A DNA stretch of 38,124 nt from Acidobacteriota bacterium (GTDB lineage: Bacteria; Acidobacteriota; HRBIN11). The translations under genes were made by a program, and so were the position numbers. The notes beneath the pieces were generated by a model that was given only the letters and a program-made list of their open reading frames with translations, was not told the origin of the DNA and ran no database searches. Below, one piece after another: positions 6,804 through 14,620 of the stretch (its first letter is position 1; every line of letters starts with the position of its first letter). The DNA lies in assembly GCA_030550225.1 (NCBI GenBank), contig JAUQPV010000002.1:1-38124 (forward strand). Direction: 5' to 3'.

Positions 6804-9076
6804 GCGTCGAGCGCCTTCAAGTCCGAGTCCTGGGGGTCGTCCAGGGCGTCGGGTTCCGGCCCTTTGTGTATCGTCTGGCCTCAGAGTTGGGCCTGACGGG
6901 TTGGGTCAGTAACGACGGCCTCGGCGTCCTCATCGAGGTCGAGGGCCCGTCCCCGGCCCTCTTGGAATTCCTGGGACGTCTCCCCCGGGAGAAGCCGCCG
7001 CCGGCCTTTCTCTACGCCATCGACCATCGATTCCTCGAGCCCGTCGGATATTCGATTTTTACGATCCGGGAGAGTCAGCTTGGCGAAGCTCGCCGGGTCT
7101 GGGTCCTACCGGATTTGGCCGTCTGCGCCGCCTGTCGCCGAGAGGTCTTGGACCCGAGCGACCGTCGGTTCCGGTACCCCTTCACGAACTGCACCCACTG
7201 CGGCCCCCGGTTCACGATCATCGAGGACCTCCCCTACGATCGGCCCCGCACGTCCATGAAGGCTTTTCGGATGTGTCCCGATTGTGAACGGGAGTATCAC
7301 GACCCGAAGGACCGTCGGTTTCACGCCCAACCCAATGCCTGCCCCCGATGCGGGCCCCATCTGGAGTTCCGCACGCCTGACGGGACGCCTGTCGCCTGGG
7401 GCGACGAAGCCTTCTACCTGGCGGCCGAGAAGGTCCGGACCGGGGCGATCATCGCCCTGAAGGGTCTCGGCGGCTACCACTTGATCGTGGACGCCCGGAA
7501 CGAGCCGGCTGTCGCACGTCTTCGGGCTCGCAAGCGTCGGCCTTTCAAAGCGTTCGCCGTCATGTATCCCGACCTGGAGACCCTGCGTCGTCACGTGGAG
7601 GTCCCGTCTTTTGCGGAAGCCCTCCTGACGTCGCCGCAGGCGCCCATCCTGCTTCTGCCCCGGACGCCCGCCGGATGGCGGGAGATCGCACCCTCGGTCG
7701 CACCCCGGTCCCCCTACTTAGGCGTTTTCCTGCCCTACACGCCCCTGCACATCTTACTCCTGTACGAACTGGGCTTCCCCGTCGTGGCGACGTCGGGGAA
7801 CCTCTCCGACGAGCCGGTCCAGTATCGAGACGAGGAGGCCCTCCAGGCCCTGGCGGACCTCTGTGATGGCTTCCTCCTGCACGACCGACCGATCGTCCGC
7901 CATGCCGACGACTCGGTCCTTCAGGTCATCACCCGGCCCCGGGCCAAGCCCCAGATCCTGCGGCGGGCCCGGGGCTACACACCCCTGCCGGTCCTGGCGC
8001 CCCGCCCGCTCCCGCCCCTCCTCGCCCTGGGCGGTCACATGAACGCGACCTTCGCCCTGAGCCGGGACCGGGAGATCATCCTCTCCCAGCATATCGGCGA
8101 CCTGGATGGCTATGAGGCCCGTCAGGTCTACCGGCGGACGTTAGAGGACTTCTTACGCCTCTACGACGTTCATCCCCAGGCCGTTGTCCACGACCTCCAC
8201 CCGGACTATTTCACGACGCGCTTGGCTGAGGAGTGGGGTGGGCCCCGATTCGCCGTCCAGCACCACCACGCCCACCTGGCGGCCTGTATGCTGGAAAACC
8301 AGCTCGAAGGGACCGTCCTGGGCCTCACGTGGGACGGGACTGGCTATGGCCTGGACGGCACCGTATGGGGCGGAGAATTTCTGATGGGCGACCCCCGGGA
8401 TTTTCGGCGTGTCGCTTCCCTGTGGCCCTTCCGCCTCCCCACAGGCGAAAAGGCCGTCCGGGAACCCTGGCGGGTCGCCCTGGCCCTCTTATGGGAGAGC
8501 TTTGGGTCGGACTTTCCCCGAGACCTTCCCTTGTTCCGGGAGATTCCGAAGCGGGCCGTCGAACTCGTCTTGCAGGTCCTTCGGAAGGGCCTTCTGAGCC
8601 CCGTCACGACCAGCATGGGCCGTCTCTTCGACGGCGTCAGCGCCCTGCTCGGCATCTCTTTCTTCAACACCCATCAGGCCCAGTCGGCCCAACTCCTGGA
8701 GTACGCCGCCTGGCAGTATGGCCCGGGGGCGCATCCTCTTCCCCTTCCCCTCCGGGAGGCCGACATCCTGCGGCTGGATTGGCGAGAACTCATCCGAGCC
8801 CTGGTCGATCGATTCCGGCGGGGCGCTCCCCCGGAAGCCCTGGCGGCCGCCTTCCACGACGCCCTCGTCCGGGCCGCCGTGGCCGTCGCCGAGCGCCTCG
8901 GCGTCCCAAGGGTCGTGATGGCCGGCGGCGTGTTCTGCAACCGCTATCTCACGGAGGCCCTCCTGACCGAACTGGAGGCGCGAGGTCTCCAGGGTTTCAT
9001 CCACACCCAGCTCCCTCCGACGGACGGGAGCCTCGCCGTCGGCCAACTGTGGGTCGCCGCCCATCGCCTCGAATAG
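6752..9076 (+). CDS. hypF: Carbamoyltransferase HypF
   Basis: HypF converts carbamoyl phosphate to carbamoyl-adenylate and loads the HypE C-terminal Cys. The protein of about 774 residues has, in order, an acylphosphatase domain (GVVQGVGFRPFVYRLA near residue 29), two HypF zinc fingers (CAAC, then CTHC, then CPDC and CPRC), a YrdC-like domain (ALKGLGGYHLIVDAR) and a Kae1-like domain (HHAHLAACM, then LTWDGTGYGLDGTVWGGEF). The ATG at 6752 overlaps hypB by 52 bases. A TTG at 6800, overlapping the hypB stop as TTGA, would place the acylphosphatase motif nearer the N-terminus and is a real alternative. It is the last gene of the operon. Confidence 0.93.
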   Translation: MDAIPGTATTADVSGRLSVERLQVRVLGVVQGVGFRPFVYRLASELGLTGWVSNDGLGVLIEVEGPSPALLEFLGRLPREKPPPAFLYAIDHRFLEPVGYSIFTIRESQLGEARRVWVLPDLAVCAACRREVLDPSDRRFRYPFTNCTHCGPRFTIIEDLPYDRPRTSMKAFRMCPDCEREYHDPKDRRFHAQPNACPRCGPHLEFRTPDGTPVAWGDEAFYLAAEKVRTGAIIALKGLGGYHLIVDARNEPAVARLRARKRRPFKAFAVMYPDLETLRRHVEVPSFAEALLTSPQAPILLLPRTPAGWREIAPSVAPRSPYLGVFLPYTPLHILLLYELGFPVVATSGNLSDEPVQYRDEEALQALADLCDGFLLHDRPIVRHADDSVLQVITRPRAKPQILRRARGYTPLPVLAPRPLPPLLALGGHMNATFALSRDREIILSQHIGDLDGYEARQVYRRTLEDFLRLYDVHPQAVVHDLHPDYFTTRLAEEWGGPRFAVQHHHAHLAACMLENQLEGTVLGLTWDGTGYGLDGTVWGGEFLMGDPRDFRRVASLWPFRLPTGEKAVREPWRVALALLWESFGSDFPRDLPLFREIPKRAVELVLQVLRKGLLSPVTTSMGRLFDGVSALLGISFFNTHQAQSAQLLEYAAWQYGPGAHPLPLPLREADILRLDWRELIRALVDRFRRGAPPEALAAAFHDALVRAAVAVAERLGVPRVVMAGGVFCNRYLTEALLTELEARGLQGFIHTQLPPTDGSLAVGQLWVAAHRLE

Positions 9077-9379
9077 AAGACCATCGGCTGTCGACCACAG
9101 ACCATGGACCTGTTTCGGAGGCCTAGTTCGCATCGTCTCGAGACGAGGGGTATTCCGGTGACTCTGAACTCATCTCAAAACCCTCTCCCTGGGGGAGGGG
9201 GTAGGCTGAGGGCCTTGATCCAGAGCTTCTCTCTCACTGAGATCAGGGACTTTTGAGACGAGTTCTCTGTCAGGTCTGGGGTCTATGGTCCGTGGTCTGC
9301 GGTCTCTTTTGGACATCTTGCATTCCGCATCCTGCATCTTGTATCTTGGATCCTGCCTGACCGATTACCGAGAAGGGCC
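9077..9379. repeat. Gene-free spacer with nested inverted repeats
   Basis: An outer inverted repeat, GACCACAGACCATGGACC (9093-9110), pairs at 16 of 18 positions with GGTCTATGGTCCGTGGTC (9280-9297). Inside it, GAACTCATCTCAAAA (9166-9180) pairs at 14 of 15 with TTTTGAGACGAGTTC (9251-9265). An innermost CCCTCTCCC faces GGGAGGGGG. After 9310 come degenerate GCATCCTGCATCTTG words. The whole spacer could fold as one long hairpin. Termination of the hyp transcript is possible, but no clean T-run is present. The downstream gene has GAGAAGGG before its ATG. Confidence 0.65.
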
Positions 9380-10168
9380 ATGGACTGGCAAGAGGGCTTC
9401 CAGCGTTATCTGGTCCGCTACCCGAAGGGCGAGATGATTTTCAACGAAGGGGACCTGGGCAACGAGATGTACGTCATCCAGTCCGGGAAGGTCCGCATAT
9501 TCAAGAACATCAACGGCATGGACCAGACGCTGGCCGTCTTGGAAAAGGGTGACTTCTTCGGGGAAATGGCCGTCTTAGAGGGTATCCCCCGCACGGCCTC
9601 CGCCGAGGTCGAGGAAGATTGCGAGCTGATTCGCATCAACAGCGCCAACTTCGTGGCCATGATCCAGGCGAATCCCGAGATCGCCCTCCGTATCATGCGG
9701 AAGCTCTCGATCCGTCTTCGGGAGACGACCGACCAACTCCAGCGGCTCCTGCAGGTCTCGACGGCCGTCTTTTCGAGCTACGACGCCCCGCCTGTGCAGG
9801 TCGCCCCTGAGCCGCCCAAGGAGGAGAAGCGCAAGGCCATTGCCCATCTGGTCTCGGCGGCGACAGGCCGGACGTATCCCATCACGAAAGAAGTCACGAT
9901 CATCGGTCGCTACGACAAGGTCACGGGCCTGTCCCCGGACGTGGACCTCACGGAGGAGGACCCCCACCGGTACGTCTCCCGCCGCCACGCCGTCCTTCTC
10001 TACGAGGAGGGCCAGTGGAAGCTGATCGAGGAGATCGGAGCCGTCAACGGGACATTCCTGAATAAGAAGCGGCTCCCGAACGGCGTGCCCGTCTCTATCC
10101 GGGACGGCGACCAGGTCACCTTCGCCAACGTGACCCTGACGTTCCGGGTCGTCCAAGACGAGGGCTGA
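9380..10168 (+). CDS. Cyclic-nucleotide-binding domain plus FHA domain protein
   Basis: The 262-residue soluble protein has an N-terminal cNMP-binding jelly roll (about 10-125, with GEMIFNEGDLGNEMYVI and GDFFGEMAVLEGIPRTASA). After a proline-rich linker comes an FHA domain (about 165-258) with GRYDKVTG, the RYVSRRHAV core and NGTFLNKKRL, which binds phosphothreonine peptides. There is no DNA-binding helix-turn-helix or catalytic domain, so it looks like a signalling adaptor linking a second messenger or redox input to a phosphoprotein. The partner is unknown; the membrane pseudokinase-like gene in this window is an odd but possible relation. The start at 9380 follows GAGAAGGG. It converges with the acyl-CoA ligase gene, with only 7 bases between the stops. 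Confidence 0.85.
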   Translation: MDWQEGFQRYLVRYPKGEMIFNEGDLGNEMYVIQSGKVRIFKNINGMDQTLAVLEKGDFFGEMAVLEGIPRTASAEVEEDCELIRINSANFVAMIQANPEIALRIMRKLSIRLRETTDQLQRLLQVSTAVFSSYDAPPVQVAPEPPKEEKRKAIAHLVSAATGRTYPITKEVTIIGRYDKVTGLSPDVDLTEEDPHRYVSRRHAVLLYEEGQWKLIEEIGAVNGTFLNKKRLPNGVPVSIRDGDQVTFANVTLTFRVVQDEG

Positions 10169-10175
10169 CCGGACG

Positions 10176-11798
10176 TCAGCCGGCCGGTCGTGCCTCGGCC
10201 CGCAGGACGTACTTCAGGATCTTCCCCTGGGGGTTCTTGGGAAGTTCATCCCGAAACTCGACGAGGCGGGGGTACTTGTAATTGGCCAGGCGGTCCCGAC
10301 AGAAGGCGATCAGCTCCTCGGCCGATACCCGACCCCGAAATTCCGGCCGCAGGACGACGACGGCCTTGACCGTCTCGCCCCGATAGGGGTCGGGGACGCC
10401 GATGACGGCCGCCTCCAGGACGGCCGGATGCTCCAGCAGGACGCCCTCGACCTCTCGGGGCCACACCTTGAAGCCGGACACGTTGATGATGTCCTTCCGG
10501 CGCTCGATCCAATAGACCCACCCCTGGGCGTCCATCTTGCCCAGGTCGCCCGTATAGAGCCATCCTTCCCGAAGTGTCTGAGCCGTCTCCTCGGGCTTGT
10601 TCCAGTAGCCCTTGAACACGTGAGGTCCCCGGGCGACGATCTCGCCGACCTCGCCGGTCAGTCGGGGCTGACCCGTCTCGGGGTCGACGATGCGAACCTC
10701 GCTCCCGGGAATCGGCCGGCCGACGGACAGAGCCCCCGTCTCGGGGTCGACGGGGGCCCGTTCCCCGAGGGGCGTCCATGTGCCGGGCGAGGTCGTTTCA
10801 GTCATCCCCCATACATTGTGAATGTAGACGCCGGTCGCTCGCTCCCACCGCTCGACGACGGCCGGCTGGACGGGCGCGCCGCCGCTGAAGACCTTCCGAA
10901 GTGTACGAAGACGCCCCGGGTCGAAGGCCTCCGAGTTCATCATGGCGATGAAGGCTGTGATAGAGCCGATAACAAAGGTCGCACCCCGTCGCTCGGTCTG
11001 GCGGATCGCCTCGTCGGCCTGGAATCGGTACAGCAGGACCATCGGGATCCCGACGTGGCAAGCGGCGGCAATGTGGCCGACCGTGCCCGTGATGTGAAAC
11101 AGAGGAGCAACCGCCAGGACACAGTCGTCTTCCGTGAGGCCGCAGAGACGCTCGTAGGTCCGAGCATTGAATAGCAGGTTGCCGTGAGTGATCATGGCAC
11201 CCTTGGGGGGTCCCGTCGTCCCAGACGTGTAATGAAGATAGGCCACGTCGTCGGTGCCCAAGGCGATCGGCTCGGGGACCCGGTCAGCGTATCGGGTGAC
11301 CAGGTCCCGGTAGGTCCATCCCCTTTCGGGCGGGCCGCCTTCCGGTGGCGGGATTATGTCCGGTAGGGGAGCTTGCAAGTCGAGGTGGTCATAAGGAGAA
11401 GTCGTGACGACAAATCGGACGCCGGCCCGCTCGGCGATGGACTGGACCCAGGAGACGTCCCGCTGTTGGCACACGAGGCCGACAGCCCCGGCGTCTTCCA
11501 GATGGTAGGTCAGCTCCCGCTCCTTGAACATGATGTTAAGGGGGACGACGATCCCACCGGCTTTCCAGACGGCAAAATGGGTCACGACGGCGGCCGGTTC
11601 GTTTTGCAGGAAGACGGCGACCCGGTCGCCCCGCTGGAGGCCCAGGTCCCGCAGGGCGACGGCCAGAGCGTTGCTTTCCGCCTCGAGGGTCCTGTAGTCC
11701 AGGGTCCGGTCAAAGTAGTGAATGGCCGGACGGTCCGGCCGACGGGAAGCCTGAAGCCTCAGCAAATCGACCATGGAGGCTACCCGGATTTCTTCCAT
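10176..11798 (-). CDS. AMP-forming acyl-CoA ligase (ANL superfamily)
   Basis: The 540-residue enzyme should activate a carboxylic acid to its CoA ester with ATP. Visible core motifs are YLHYTSGTTGPPKGAMITH (P-loop), WGMTETTSPG, GWLYTGDLGKMDAQGWVYWIERRKDIINVSGFKVWP (hinge region) and PKNPQGKILK with the catalytic C-terminal lysine. It is typical of fatty-acid/aromatic-acid ligases, and sequence alone does not give the chain or ring. It is the last gene of the minus-strand cluster, starting 16 bases after the HpaB-like gene, with AGGGG upstream of the ATG. It is plausibly the CoA-activation step for acid made by the aldehyde dehydrogenase upstream. Confidence 0.9.
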   Translation of the reverse strand: MEEIRVASMVDLLRLQASRRPDRPAIHYFDRTLDYRTLEAESNALAVALRDLGLQRGDRVAVFLQNEPAAVVTHFAVWKAGGIVVPLNIMFKERELTYHLEDAGAVGLVCQQRDVSWVQSIAERAGVRFVVTTSPYDHLDLQAPLPDIIPPPEGGPPERGWTYRDLVTRYADRVPEPIALGTDDVAYLHYTSGTTGPPKGAMITHGNLLFNARTYERLCGLTEDDCVLAVAPLFHITGTVGHIAAACHVGIPMVLLYRFQADEAIRQTERRGATFVIGSITAFIAMMNSEAFDPGRLRTLRKVFSGGAPVQPAVVERWERATGVYIHNVWGMTETTSPGTWTPLGERAPVDPETGALSVGRPIPGSEVRIVDPETGQPRLTGEVGEIVARGPHVFKGYWNKPEETAQTLREGWLYTGDLGKMDAQGWVYWIERRKDIINVSGFKVWPREVEGVLLEHPAVLEAAVIGVPDPYRGETVKAVVVLRPEFRGRVSAEELIAFCRDRLANYKYPRLVEFRDELPKNPQGKILKYVLRAEARPAG

Positions 11799-11814
11799 GG
11801 CAGGCCCCTGTCAC

Positions 11815-13254
11815 CTAAGCTTTCAACAGCGCCTCGATGAGTCGGCGGCCAGCGGAGAAGTCATAGCCCCGCAAGATCTCGATGACACTGGCCTCGATAG
11901 AACCCTCGGCGTGGACCATCGTGACGTTTTCATAGCCACCCAGGAGGCCGACCAGTTCCCGGGCCAACAGAAACAGTCGGAATCGGCGCTCCCCGGTGAC
12001 CGTCGCCCGACCCGTGAGGTATTTCTCGATGATGGGTCGCAAGTCTGGATGGGCCCAATCGTCCCCGCTGGGGGCCGTCGCCACCAGGCCGCCGGCGCAG
12101 TCGATGAAGGCCTGCGTCGCCGAAAGATAGTGGGTATTTGAATAGAGCTTCCCCAGATTCACGGAGAGGGGATCGGGATAGACGAGGCCCGTCGTCGGGT
12201 CGGCATGACACCGGTAGGCCGCCAGATGCGCCGCCATACGTTGGACTTCAGCCAGAAGGATGAGCTCGACCAGATTGCGGCGGATGTGACTCTTGTCGGC
12301 GATGCCATTGGCCTCGGCGATCTCCCGAGCGAGGGCTGCCATCAGGTCGGCCTGGGCCGCCCGGTAGGAGATGGCCGAAAACCGGTGCCACAGGGCGAAC
12401 GTCAGGGCCAATCGACTGGCGTACTCGGTCTCTCCGGCCAGGAAGACCCGCTCCCAGGGGACGAAGACATCATCGAGGACGACGAGCGCCTCGGTCAGGG
12501 TGTTGTGTCGCACGCGCGGGCCTTCGAGGGGATGACGGGCGCTCTCCAGCTCGACCATCGGGCGGGTGACCATCGTGATGCCCGGGGCGTTGGCCGGGAC
12601 GGCAAAGGCGACGGCGTAATCGGCGTCCTCTGGGCTGAGAGACCGGCACGGGATGACGATCAGCTCGTCGGCGACCTGTGCCTGCGTGATATGAGCCTTG
12701 GCCCCCCGCACGACGATACCGTCTGACCGCCGTTCCCGGATCCGCACGTAAAGGTCGGGATCGGCCTGTTGGTACGGCCGCAGGGACCGGTCGCCCTTAA
12801 CGTCCGTCTGGGCGACCGACACGGCCCGGTCGCCATGCGCCACGTAACGGTGGTATTCGAGGACCCGGCGCCGGTAGTCCGTGCCCCGGGCCCGGTCCAG
12901 GGCGGCCGTCACGATGTGGAGGGCAAATAGGGCGTCCGAGCCGATGACCTTGGCGATGTTGAAGACGCCTCGGGAGCGATGGGTCGTCGCCTCGATAAGA
13001 CGGGACCGACGAAGCAAGTCGTCGGTCGAGGTCGGAGACTGGTAGAACGTGCTGATCGACTCGCCCGTGTCGTCCGTCGTGACGAGCTCAGCCTGCAGTT
13101 CTGGGTCGAAGTGAAGGTCGAACAGGAGGGCACTATGCCGAGCCGGGACCTGCAGGATGAAATGACGGGTCACGTCCGAGACGAGTTCCCCCCGGTAGTA
13201 GACCCGCCGCCCATCGACGAGCCCTTCCAGGAATTGCCCACCATTCCGAAGCAT
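11815..13254 (-). CDS. HpaB / 4-hydroxybutyryl-CoA dehydratase superfamily protein (flavin monooxygenase-like)
   Basis: The protein of about 479 residues matches the 4-hydroxyphenylacetate 3-monooxygenase (HpaB) / AbfD superfamily: HRSRGVFNIAKVIGSDAL, RPYQQADPDLYVRI, GIVVRGAKAHITQA, VFVPWERVFLAG and CAGGLVATAPSGDD. It lacks the cysteine set that holds the [4Fe-4S] cluster in AbfD; the position seven after the conserved His (LWHRFSAISY) is not Cys. That favours the FADH2-using oxygenase branch over the dehydratase. The ATG at 13254 is chosen because GAGAGGA precedes it; a start at 13290 would fall in a repeat hairpin. No partner flavin reductase is seen in the window. The substrate is unknown. 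Confidence 0.75.
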   Translation of the reverse strand: MLRNGGQFLEGLVDGRRVYYRGELVSDVTRHFILQVPARHSALLFDLHFDPELQAELVTTDDTGESISTFYQSPTSTDDLLRRSRLIEATTHRSRGVFNIAKVIGSDALFALHIVTAALDRARGTDYRRRVLEYHRYVAHGDRAVSVAQTDVKGDRSLRPYQQADPDLYVRIRERRSDGIVVRGAKAHITQAQVADELIVIPCRSLSPEDADYAVAFAVPANAPGITMVTRPMVELESARHPLEGPRVRHNTLTEALVVLDDVFVPWERVFLAGETEYASRLALTFALWHRFSAISYRAAQADLMAALAREIAEANGIADKSHIRRNLVELILLAEVQRMAAHLAAYRCHADPTTGLVYPDPLSVNLGKLYSNTHYLSATQAFIDCAGGLVATAPSGDDWAHPDLRPIIEKYLTGRATVTGERRFRLFLLARELVGLLGGYENVTMVHAEGSIEASVIEILRGYDFSAGRRLIEALLKA

Positions 13255-13277
13255 AGGCCGTATCCTCTCGGCAACTC

Positions 13278-13348
13278 GGCAGTTCGGCAATTCAGAACCC
13301 GGATTCCGGGGTTCCCGAATCCCCGAACTCCCGAATTACCGAACTGCC
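13278..13348. repeat. Inverted repeat between the alcohol dehydrogenase and HpaB-like genes
   Basis: GGCAGTTCGGCAATTC (13278-13293) pairs at 15 of 16 positions with GAATTACCGAACTGCC (13333-13348). The interior repeats CCGAATCCC and CCGAACTCCC words. On the minus strand the hairpin starts directly at the alcohol dehydrogenase TAG and ends just before the ribosome site of the next gene. It may be a processing or attenuation element within the operon. Confidence 0.65.
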
Positions 13349-14478
13349 TAAGCCCCGACGATGACCTGCCGGGCGACCTCGCCAGTAGCCAAAGCGTCCA
13401 TCGCTTCGTTGACGTCCGACAGGGCGATCGTCCGGCTCAGGAGGACGTCCGCCGGCAGGAGACCGGCCTGATAGAGGGCCAGCCACCGGGGAATGTCCCG
13501 CCGGGGGACGGAAGAACCCATGTAGGACCCCCGGATGGTCCGCTCTTCACCGACGATCGTCACGGCCGGGACTGAAAACATCCGGCTCGGATGGGGAAGC
13601 CCGATCGTCACCGTCGTCCCGCCCCGGCGGGTCGCCTGATAGGCCTGCTGGAGGACCTGCTCGGAGCCGACGGCCTCAAAGACGTAGTGGGCTCCGCCAC
13701 CCGTGACGTCCCGAACGGCCTGGACGGGGTCGTCTCGACGGGCGTGAACGGCATGCGTGGCGCCGACCTGCCGGGCCAGGTCAAGCTTCGTCTCGACGAC
13801 GTCCACGGCGACGATAGGCCAGGCTCCGGCCAGACGAGCCCCCATGACGACGCTGAGGCCGACGCCGCCCAGGCCGAACACGGCAACCGACGTCCCCGGC
13901 TCGACCCGGGCCGTGTTCACGACGGCCCCGAGGCCCGTCAACAGCGCACAGCCAAACAGGGCCGCCTTCTCGAAGGGCACCGAGGGGTCAATCCGGACAA
14001 GCGATTCCTGGGCCGCGACCGTATAGCGCGAAAACGCCGAAACGCCCAGATGGTGATGTAAGGGGCGCCCCTGGGCGTCCCGGAATCGGACGGACCCGTC
14101 CAGGAGTGTGCCGGCGGCGTTCGCCCGATTGCCGTTTTCACATAAAGCCGGTCGACCGGTCGCGCAGGGGATACAGCGGCCACAGGCCGGGACAAAGGAA
14201 AATACGACGTGGTCACCCGGCTTCAGGTCCTGCACGCCGGGGCCGACCTCCCGGACGATGCCGGCCGCTTCGTGCCCCAACACCATCGGCACCGGCCGGG
14301 GTCGGGAACCGTCGACGACCGAGAGGTCCGAATGGCAAATCCCGGCGGCGGTGACCTCGACGAGGACCTGCCCGGGACCGGGTCCTTCCAGTTCGACTTC
14401 CTCGATGACGAGGGGCTGGGACACCCGGTAAGGTGAGGGCTTGCCCATCTCGTACAAGACGGCGGCGACCGTCTTCAT
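13348..14478 (-). CDS. Zinc-dependent alcohol dehydrogenase (MDR family)
   Basis: The 376-residue medium-chain dehydrogenase/reductase should oxidise an alcohol to an aldehyde with NAD(P). The catalytic zinc ligands are Cys48 (GICHSD) and His69-Glu70 (GHEAAG), plus a later Cys in LFGCALLTG. The structural zinc cysteines C99, C102, C105 and C113 are all present. The Rossmann motif is VFGLGGVGLSVV. The closest family resemblance is to class III-like and aryl-alcohol dehydrogenases; no glutathione specificity can be read. GAGGAG precedes the ATG at 14478. With the aldehyde dehydrogenase just upstream it forms an alcohol-to-acid pair. Confidence 0.9.
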   Translation of the reverse strand: MKTVAAVLYEMGKPSPYRVSQPLVIEEVELEGPGPGQVLVEVTAAGICHSDLSVVDGSRPRPVPMVLGHEAAGIVREVGPGVQDLKPGDHVVFSFVPACGRCIPCATGRPALCENGNRANAAGTLLDGSVRFRDAQGRPLHHHLGVSAFSRYTVAAQESLVRIDPSVPFEKAALFGCALLTGLGAVVNTARVEPGTSVAVFGLGGVGLSVVMGARLAGAWPIVAVDVVETKLDLARQVGATHAVHARRDDPVQAVRDVTGGGAHYVFEAVGSEQVLQQAYQATRRGGTTVTIGLPHPSRMFSVPAVTIVGEERTIRGSYMGSSVPRRDIPRWLALYQAGLLPADVLLSRTIALSDVNEAMDALATGEVARQVIVGA

Positions 14479-14620
14479 TCGAAACTCCTCGTAGCGAATA
14501 GCGAGTAGGGAATAGTGACAGTTACCGTTCGCCATCCGCCATTCGGCGGACCACCCCTCTCTTGCATCCCGCACCGGGACACCCCATCCATGGGCCTCCG
14601 GTGCCAGCAGGACCAAAGCC
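14479..14620. other. Spacer between the alcohol and aldehyde dehydrogenase genes
   Basis: About 140 bases without a gene. On the plus strand it has the degenerate words GTAGCGAATAGCGAGTAGGG and then CGTTCGCCATCCGCCATTCGG, which are partly complementary. The same GCGAATAGCGAATA word occurs at 784-800. No promoter is clear. Confidence 0.35.

Noticed and set aside
11815..13254. 4-Hydroxybutyryl-CoA dehydratase assignment
   Set aside because: The cysteine positions expected for its [4Fe-4S] cluster are not cysteines here.
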